A stretch of 64,000 nucleotides of DNA from CAVYXF01 sp963772335. Its GTDB lineage: Bacteria; Pseudomonadota; Alphaproteobacteria; Rhizobiales; Rhodomicrobiaceae. Where the stretch lies: the NCBI GenBank assembly GCA_963772335.1, contig CAVYXF010000001.1:372001-436000 (forward strand), in the 5' to 3' direction. The position numbers were made by a program, and so were the translations under genes. Position 1 is the first letter of the stretch, and every line of letters begins with the position of its first letter. Below are positions 58,844 through 64,000 of this stretch, piece by piece. The notes under the pieces were generated by a model. It did no database searches and had not been told where the DNA came from. It worked only from the letters and a program-made list of their open reading frames with translations.

Positions 58844-59335
58844 TCACACTGCCCTTGCGATGGCATGGTCGAGCGTGTGCTGCAATGCTGCGAAATCGCT
58901 ATCGACACGGCGGAGGTCGGCGGCAAGAAGCTTCAGCCGCATGGTCAGCTTTTCGGAGAAGTGGCGGGCGATCGCCGGGTCGTTCTCCATCAGTGCCACC
59001 ATTGTGCGCCGGTCGAAGGCCAAAGCCCGCACCAGAGTCTCGGCCGTAATGGTCAGGGTGAATTGCGTGTCGACCAACATAGCCAGCTCACCGAGCAAGG
59101 TGCCGTAGCCGAGGATGCCGCTGGCAAACCGCTCGACATAGGACGCCTCCGGCAGCGCGAAGCCGGCGAGAACGAGATGTGCGGCTTTGCCGATATTCCC
59201 GGCTTGCAGGATCGGGGTGCCCTCATCGAAATAGACTTCCCTTCCGTTCCGCACGATGGCGTCGAGCTGACCGGGATGAAGGCCGTGAAATATCGGTACT
59301 CGCCCCAACAGCTCGGCGTTCGTCTCGAGCGCCAT
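58844..59335 (-). CDS. stand-alone cyclic-nucleotide-binding-like domain protein
   Basis: A 163-residue protein that consists of one CNB beta-roll (residues 10-120) and a C-terminal helix; there is no helix-turn-helix, so it is not a Crp-type regulator. V-P-I-F-H-G-L-H-P-G-Q-L-D-A-I, I-L-Q-A-G-N-I-G-K and L-L-G-E-L-A-M-L mark the fold. The phosphate-binding cassette, usually with an Arg after G-E-L, reads V-D-T-Q-F-T-L-T-I-T-A-E, without that Arg, so cAMP binding is doubtful. ATG at 59335 is preferred to a GTG at 59341. Monocistronic, 100 bases from cbbR. Confidence 0.8.
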   Translation of the reverse strand: MALETNAELLGRVPIFHGLHPGQLDAIVRNGREVYFDEGTPILQAGNIGKAAHLVLAGFALPEASYVERFASGILGYGTLLGELAMLVDTQFTLTITAETLVRALAFDRRTMVALMENDPAIARHFSEKLTMRLKLLAADLRRVDSDFAALQHTLDHAIARAV

Positions 59336-59435
59336 GTGCACATTCCGCCGCTAATCCATTGATTTCTCTTGACGCTGACAGAACCGAATATTGGAAAAGC
59401 GTGACTGAATCGCTGCGTGTGCGCAATAGAGTTAT

Positions 59436-60407
59436 CTACCTCTGCGTGTAATTACGCGGGGAGCGCGGCTTTCCGGCTGTGTTCGGCTCGTGAGCAACAG
59501 GAAAGCGCGGCAGAAAGGTCTGTCCCTCGCGCTCCAGGAACTGCCAGAGTGCATCGGCCGCCGGCATCAGCCGCTTCGCGCGGTGATGCACCACGCGCCA
59601 TTGGCGCACGACGGGCAGCCCGGCGACATCCATCACGACAAGGCGCCCTATTTCGATCTCGGCCGCAACGGTATGGGAGGAAATGAACGCCATCCCAAGC
59701 CCCGCCATCACCGCCTGCTTGATGGTCTCATTGGAGGAAATCTCCATTCCCAATCGCGGCGCGATCCCGGCCTCCGCAAACAGCCGTTCCATGAGCGTGC
59801 GCGTGCCAGAGCCGGGCTCCCTCACCAGGAAAACCTCATCCTTCAGATCGGCAATAGCCAGGCGCTCGCGGCAGGCAAGCGGATGGTCGGGAGCGGCTAT
59901 GATGATGTGCGGGTGATCGCCGAGGAGGGCGCTCGCCAGGTCCATATTCTCCGGCGGCCGCCCCATGATGGCAACGTCGAGCTCGAGCGCGCCCAGCGCC
60001 CGGATAGTCTCCTCGCGATTGGCGACCAAGAGCTTCAGCTCGACTTCCGGATGCTTGCGCTTGAACGCGCCGAGTGCCGCCGGGGCGAAATATTTGGCGG
60101 TGCTAACGACGCCAATCGATACGGTGCCGCCTTTCAGGCCGCGTATGGCATTGAAGCCCTCGGCGCAGGAGGCAAGTTCGGCCTCGATGCGCACTATGCT
60201 CTCCATCAAATGTTGCCCGGCCTCGGTCAGCTTCATTCCGTCGCGGGTCCGCTCGAAGAGCGCCAGCCCCAGGCTCTCCTCAAGTTGGCGCAGTTGCAGC
60301 GTCACAGCGGGCGGCGTGACGCCGAGGCTATCAGCCGCAGCGAGGATCTTGCCCGTCCTGGCAATGGCCGCCACGACGCGGAGCTGCTTCATGGAGAGGT
60401 CGCGCAT
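59436..60407 (-). CDS. cbbR: CbbR, LysR-type regulator of the Calvin cycle
   Basis: A 323-residue LysR regulator. The helix-turn-helix is at residues 20-45 (A-A-A-D-S-L-G-V-T-P-P-A-V-T-L-Q-L), followed by F-E-R-T-R-D-G-M-K-L-T-E-A-G. The effector domain has P-E-V-E-L-K-L-L-V-A-N-R-E-E-T-I and V-A-I-M-G-R-P-P, typical for CbbR. Divergent placement before cbbF-cbbP-cbbT is the classic CbbR position; it activates these genes in response to metabolites such as RuBP or NADPH. Start is taken as the first ATG at 60407; a start 5 codons later is possible and neither has a strong ribosome site. Confidence 0.94.
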   Translation of the reverse strand: MRDLSMKQLRVVAAIARTGKILAAADSLGVTPPAVTLQLRQLEESLGLALFERTRDGMKLTEAGQHLMESIVRIEAELASCAEGFNAIRGLKGGTVSIGVVSTAKYFAPAALGAFKRKHPEVELKLLVANREETIRALGALELDVAIMGRPPENMDLASALLGDHPHIIIAAPDHPLACRERLAIADLKDEVFLVREPGSGTRTLMERLFAEAGIAPRLGMEISSNETIKQAVMAGLGMAFISSHTVAAEIEIGRLVVMDVAGLPVVRQWRVVHHRAKRLMPAADALWQFLEREGQTFLPRFPVAHEPNTAGKPRSPRNYTQR

Positions 60408-60426
60408 GGGACCATATTAAGAAAAA

Positions 60427-60443
60427 CTTTGTCGAACGCAAAG
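60427..60443. promoter_or_regulatory. candidate CbbR operator
   Basis: CTTTG (60427-60431) and CAAAG (60439-60443) form an inverted repeat around seven bases, and T-N11-A spacing within it fits LysR-type binding sites. It lies in the 149-base divergent region between cbbR and cbbF, in an A/T-rich stretch that runs from about 60414 to 60470 and stands out from the GC-rich surroundings. Confidence 0.5.
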
Positions 60444-60556
60444 AACTAATAATTTTACTAAATGCCGACACAGGGCCAGAATGATGGCAACAACGATCTC
60501 GGAGGCCGCGGGCCAACCGGACACGGAAGCAGGAAGCTTTTTGGGAGGCGCCCGGA

Positions 60557-61585
60557 ATGTCCGCTCATATCCCGCTCGACGTCTATCTCGCCGCCTGGAG
60601 CGGCGATCATCCGCTGCGCTGCTCCGTTGCGCGCACGCTTGAGGCGATTGCCGCGGCAGCAGCTGCGATCGCCCTGCGCATCGCCCATGGGCCGCTGCTT
60701 GGAAGCCTGGCCGAGAGCGTCGGCGGCAATGCCGGCGGGGACGAGCAGAAGCATCTCGATGTCTGGGCCAATGAGCGGCTGATCGGCGAGCTGAGCGCTG
60801 CGCCCGTCGCCGTCATCGCATCCGAGGAGCTCGAAGCGCCGCTGACGCTGAAGCCGAACGCGCCGATCGCCGTTGCCCTCGATCCACTCGACGGCTCGTC
60901 GAACATCGATACCAATGTCTCCATCGGCACGATCTTCTCGCTGCTCGAGGCGGCGGGCGAGGACAGCTTCTGCCAGATCGGCGCAGCGCAGCTCGCCAGC
61001 GGTTATGTGATCTATGGCCCGCAATGCGCGCTGGCGCTGACGGTGGGCGAAGGGACGGCGCTTTTCACTCTTGATCCCGAGACCCGCATATTTCGCCTCA
61101 GCGCCGACAGGGTGACCATTCCCCCTCACTCCAACGAATACGCCATCAACGCCTCGAACTACCGGCATTGGAGCGAGGGCGTGCGCGCCTATATCGACGA
61201 CTGCATTGCCGGCAAGGAGGGGCCGCGGGGCGCCGATGTGAATATGCGCTGGATCGCATCGCTTGTGGCCGAGTGCCACCGGATTCTGGCGCGGGGCGGG
61301 GTGTTCCTCTATCCGCGCGACGCCCGCAAAGGCTATGGGAAGGGCCGGCTGCGCCTGATTTACGAGGCAAACCCGATCGCCCTTCTCATCGAGCAGGCCG
61401 GCGGCAAGGCGATCGACGGCAATACGCGAATCCTCGACACCCTGCCGGACGCCCTGCATCAGCGCACGCCGCTGATTTTCGGCTCGGCGAGCGAGATCGA
61501 GCGCATCGCCCGCTATAAGGCAGACCACAATATGAGCTTCGAGCGCTCGCCGCTGTTTGGCCGCCGCGGCATCCTGCGTGTCTGA
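60557..61585 (+). CDS. cbbF: fructose-1,6-bisphosphatase, class I (Calvin cycle)
   Basis: A 342-residue class I FBPase, which releases phosphate from fructose 1,6-bisphosphate (and often sedoheptulose 1,7-bisphosphate in Calvin cycle forms). Metal-site motif A-L-D-P-L-D-G-S-S-N-I-D is near residue 110; S-E-E-L-E is before it and Y-E-A-N-P-I-A-L-L-I-E-Q-A-G-G near residue 275. GGGAGG lies about 10 bases before the ATG. First of cbbF-cbbP-cbbT; the gap to cbbP is 19 bases. Divergent from cbbR, so likely under its control. Confidence 0.95.
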   Translation: MSAHIPLDVYLAAWSGDHPLRCSVARTLEAIAAAAAAIALRIAHGPLLGSLAESVGGNAGGDEQKHLDVWANERLIGELSAAPVAVIASEELEAPLTLKPNAPIAVALDPLDGSSNIDTNVSIGTIFSLLEAAGEDSFCQIGAAQLASGYVIYGPQCALALTVGEGTALFTLDPETRIFRLSADRVTIPPHSNEYAINASNYRHWSEGVRAYIDDCIAGKEGPRGADVNMRWIASLVAECHRILARGGVFLYPRDARKGYGKGRLRLIYEANPIALLIEQAGGKAIDGNTRILDTLPDALHQRTPLIFGSASEIERIARYKADHNMSFERSPLFGRRGILRV

Positions 61586-61604
61586 CGGCAAGGCAAGGAA
61601 ACCC

Positions 61605-62480
61605 ATGTCACAGAAACATCCGATCATCTCGGTCACCGGCTCGTCGGGCGCCGGCACCTCGACGGTGAAGCACACCTTCGAGCAGATCTTCCGCCGCGAG
61701 GGCGTAAAGGCGGCAATGATCGAGGGTGATGCCTTTCATCGCTTCGACCGCGAGGGCATGAAGGCGGCGATGGCCGATGCCGAGGCCGGCGGCAACGATC
61801 ATTTCAGCCATTTCGGCCCGGAGGCAAACCTCCTCGCCGAGCTTGAGACGCTGTTCCGCAAATATGGCGAGAGCGGCTCCGGCAAGACCCGTCGCTACGT
61901 CCATGATCAGGCAGAGGCCGAACGTTACGGCGCGCCGCCCGGCACCTTCACCGCCTGGGAGGAGCTTCCCGGCGAGAGCGATCTTCTGTTCTACGAGGGG
62001 CTGCACGGCGCGGTCGTGACCGACAAGATCAACCTTGCGCAATATACCGATCTGACGATCGGCGTCGTGCCGGTGATCAATCTCGAATGGATCCAGAAGA
62101 TACACCGCGACAGGGCGGCGCGCGGTTATTCGGCGGAGGCGGTCACCCAAACCATCCTGCGCCGCATGCCGGATTATGTGAACTACATCTGTCCGCAGTT
62201 CACCCAGACCGACATCAACTTCCAGCGCGTGCCAACCGTCGATACGTCCAACCCCTTCATTGCCCGCTGGATCCCAACGCCGGATGAATCGATGGTGGTG
62301 ATCCGCTTCCGCAATCCGCGCGGCATCGACTTCGCCTATCTCGTGTCGATGATCCACGACAGCTTCATGTCGCGCGCCAATTCCATCGTCATACCCGGCG
62401 GCAAGCTCGACCTCGCCATGCAGCTCATCCTCACGCCGATGATCATGAAGCTCGTCGAGCGCAAGCGCCGCGCGGGATGA
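61605..62480 (+). CDS. cbbP: phosphoribulokinase, class I
   Basis: A 291-residue bacterial-type PRK that makes ribulose 1,5-bisphosphate from ribulose 5-phosphate and ATP, a reaction specific to the Calvin cycle. The P-loop is G-S-S-G-A-G-T-S-T near the N-terminus; E-G-D-A-F-H-R-F, Y-E-G-L-H-G-A and R-R-M-P-D-Y-V-N-Y-I follow. The ATG at 61605 has AAGGA before it and gives the standard N-terminus M-S-Q-K-H-P-I-I; a start at 61557 would overlap cbbF. Presence of this gene is the best sign that the organism can fix CO2. Confidence 0.97.
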   Translation: MSQKHPIISVTGSSGAGTSTVKHTFEQIFRREGVKAAMIEGDAFHRFDREGMKAAMADAEAGGNDHFSHFGPEANLLAELETLFRKYGESGSGKTRRYVHDQAEAERYGAPPGTFTAWEELPGESDLLFYEGLHGAVVTDKINLAQYTDLTIGVVPVINLEWIQKIHRDRAARGYSAEAVTQTILRRMPDYVNYICPQFTQTDINFQRVPTVDTSNPFIARWIPTPDESMVVIRFRNPRGIDFAYLVSMIHDSFMSRANSIVIPGGKLDLAMQLILTPMIMKLVERKRRAG

Positions 62481-62508
62481 GGCGGAAATCATCGATTGGC
62501 AGGGGCAA

Positions 62509-62575
62509 GCCCTCTCCCCCCTCACGGGAGAGGGCAGCGAGGCGAAGCCGAGCCGGGTGAGGGGGGCTTTTCGCG
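62509..62575. repeat. intergenic palindromic repeat between cbbP and cbbT
   Basis: GCCCTCTCCC (62509-62518) and GGGAGAGGGC (62526-62535) make a perfect 10-base stem. A second half (GGCGAAGCC, GAGCCGGGTGAGGGGGGC) completes a longer imperfect palindrome of the kind scattered through many alphaproteobacterial genomes. Immediately after, GTGAGGGGGCTTTT is repeated with small changes at 62557-62590. The structure could reduce transcription into cbbT or stabilise the upstream mRNA. Confidence 0.7.
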
Positions 62576-62611
62576 TGAGGGGGCTTTTTGCCTGAGCGGG
62601 AGGAAAACACA

Positions 62612-64000
62612 ATGAACTATCAAATGACTGTAGAGCCAAGAGCCGAAGTCACGCACGAAGACATGGCGAACGCCATCCGCGCGCTCGCGATGGATGCGGT
62701 GGAGAAGGCCAAATCCGGCCATCCCGGCATGCCGATGGGCATGGCCGATGTCGCAACGGTCCTGTTCCGCGACGTGCTGAAATTCGATCCCGCCGATCCG
62801 GCCTGGCCCGACCGCGACCGCTTCGTGCTCTCCGCCGGCCACGGCTCGATGCTGCTCTACAGCCTGCTGTACCTCACTGGCTATCGCGGCGTAACGCTGG
62901 ATGAGCTGAAGCGCTTTCGCCAGCTCGGCGCGGTGACGGCGGGGCATCCGGAATACGGCCATTGCCCGGGCGTGGAGACCACCACTGGCCCGCTCGGCCA
63001 GGGGCTGGCCAGCGCGGTCGGCATGGCGATCGCCGAGCGCATGCTGAATGCCCGCTTCGGCAGCGATCTCGTCGATCACCACACCTATGTTATCGCCGGC
63101 GATGGCTGCCTGATGGAAGGCATCAGCCATGAGGCGATCGACCTTGCCGGACATCTAAAGCTGTCAAAGCTGATCGTGCTCTGGGACGACAACGGCATTT
63201 CCATCGACGGGACGACCGCGCTGGCCACCTCGATGAACCAGCTTGCGCGTTTCCGGGCCGCCGGCTGGAATGCTCTCACCATCGACGGCCATAACCGGGC
63301 CGAAATCGTCGCGGCGCTGGCGGCCGCGCGTCATTCGCACCAGCCGAGCTTCATCGCTTGCCGCACCGTCATCGGCTACGGCGCGCCGACCAAGCAGGGC
63401 ACCGAAGCCGTGCATGGCGCCCCGCTCGGCGCGGAGGAAATCGCCGGTGCGAGAGAGGCGCTGCGCTGGCCGTACGGCGCCTTCCAGATGCCGGATGCGG
63501 TGCTGAGCGCATGGCGTGAGGCCGGCAAGCGGGGCGCCGAGGCGCGCGCCGAATGGCAGGCCGCGCTTGATGCCGCTCCGCCCGAGCGCCGCGATGCCTT
63601 CCGCAGCGCGCTGGCAGGCGAGGTACCCGCCGCCGCGCAGGCGAGCGCCGCGGCTCTCAAGGCGCAGTGGCTTGCCGAAAAGCCGAAGCTCGCCACCCGT
63701 CAAGCTTCGCAGAAGGTACTCGATGCCATCACGCCGGCGATGCCGAACCTGATTGGCGGCTCGGCGGACCTCACCCATTCCAACCTCACCCGCGCCAAAG
63801 CGCAGAAGCCGATCACGGCCGAGGATTTCGCCGGCAGCTATATCCATTACGGCGTGCGCGAGCATGGGATGGCCGCGGCGATGAACGGTATCGCTCTGCA
63901 TGGCGGCTTTGTGCCCTATGGCGGGACGTTCCTGGTGTTCACCGATTATTGCCGCCCCTCGATCCGGCTCTCGGCGCTGATGGGCGTGCAGGTCATCTAT
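62612..64000 (+). CDS. cbbT: transketolase, N-terminal part (gene cut by window edge)
   Basis: 463 codons are present; about 200 remain outside. The thiamine-pyrophosphate domain shows K-S-G-H-P-G-M-P-M-G-M-A, the G-P-L-G-Q-G-L-A segment, G-D-G-C-L-M-E-G-I-S-H-E-A and the W-D-D-N-G-I-S-I-D-G region. The second domain has begun, with Y-G-V-R-E-H-G-M-A-A-A-M-N-G-I near the edge. It moves two-carbon units in the Calvin cycle and pentose phosphate pathway. The ATG at 62612 has GGGAGG upstream. It follows cbbF-cbbP with a 131-base gap holding a palindromic repeat. RuBisCO genes are expected beyond the window. Confidence 0.96.
   Translation, partial: MNYQMTVEPRAEVTHEDMANAIRALAMDAVEKAKSGHPGMPMGMADVATVLFRDVLKFDPADPAWPDRDRFVLSAGHGSMLLYSLLYLTGYRGVTLDELKRFRQLGAVTAGHPEYGHCPGVETTTGPLGQGLASAVGMAIAERMLNARFGSDLVDHHTYVIAGDGCLMEGISHEAIDLAGHLKLSKLIVLWDDNGISIDGTTALATSMNQLARFRAAGWNALTIDGHNRAEIVAALAAARHSHQPSFIACRTVIGYGAPTKQGTEAVHGAPLGAEEIAGAREALRWPYGAFQMPDAVLSAWREAGKRGAEARAEWQAALDAAPPERRDAFRSALAGEVPAAAQASAAALKAQWLAEKPKLATRQASQKVLDAITPAMPNLIGGSADLTHSNLTRAKAQKPITAEDFAGSYIHYGVREHGMAAAMNGIALHGGFVPYGGTFLVFTDYCRPSIRLSALMGVQVIY

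Noticed and set aside
1..64000. CRISPR array, rRNA, prophage or integrase-bordered island
   Set aside because: No regularly spaced direct repeats, rRNA sequence, phage structural genes or integrase were seen; the tRNA-Glu gene has no flanking partial duplicate that I could find.

Overview
The window looks like a GC-rich chromosomal stretch of an alphaproteobacterium, most likely of the order Hyphomicrobiales (Rhizobiales). The clues are the DUF815 ATPase/yajC/secD/secF/Mth938-like/phytoene-synthase-like order, homologues of the cell-cycle factors RcdA (DUF1465) and TrcR (DUF1013), a DUF1192 protein, a BA14K-type secreted protein, and a divergent cbbR/cbbF-cbbP-cbbT Calvin-cycle start. I cannot name the genus.

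Layout. 0-5 kb: end of a DUF815 ATPase, then yajC-secD-secF with two genes related to mitochondrial complex I assembly factors, and a small SelT/W/H-like protein. 5.5-10.3 kb: overlapping trehalose operon otsB-GH15-otsA-glk. 10.6-15.7 kb: a DapA-superfamily gene, tRNA-Glu, recJ, an MFS transporter and a small membrane protein. 15.8-19.6 kb: periplasmic glucan genes opgG-opgH. 20.1-23 kb: a DsbD/ScsB-type reductase with a redoxin. 23.3-27.7 kb: RND efflux adaptor and pump. 27.7-37.7 kb: small genes (including a 32-residue lysine-rich peptide with its own terminator), a LysR regulator, a polysaccharide deacetylase, rcdA, DUF1192, a quinone oxidoreductase, trcR, thyA-folA, hflK-hflC and BA14K.

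37.9-58.2 kb is the most unusual part. About eighteen genes lie on the minus strand, nearly all joined by 4-nt stop/start overlaps or very small gaps. Read from the promoter-proximal end they are: myo-inositol-3-phosphate synthase (one frameshift), histidine-type phosphatase, CgeB-like glycosyltransferase, sugar nucleotidyltransferase, methyltransferase, a GH-A-type glycosidase without a signal peptide, PIG-L deacetylase, GT4 glycosyltransferase, FemAB/GNAT-like acyltransferase, a second methyltransferase, deoB, then (after two insertion sequences) two NAD-dependent sugar epimerases, a B12-binding radical SAM enzyme, another GT4 enzyme and three more CgeB-like glycosyltransferases. The set reads as a cytoplasmic pathway for a small, inositol-containing, modified amino-oligosaccharide. 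Its inositol-phosphate synthase, GT4, phosphatase, PIG-L and acyltransferase classes resemble those of mycothiol synthesis. An IS5-family element next to an internally deleted IS630-family element separates the two blocks.

58.4-64 kb: a small charged protein, a lone cyclic-nucleotide-binding-like domain, then cbbR diverging from cbbF-cbbP-cbbT; the transketolase gene runs off the window. No CRISPR array, rRNA, prophage or replication origin was seen. Functions come from motif recognition by eye; no search or alignment was run.
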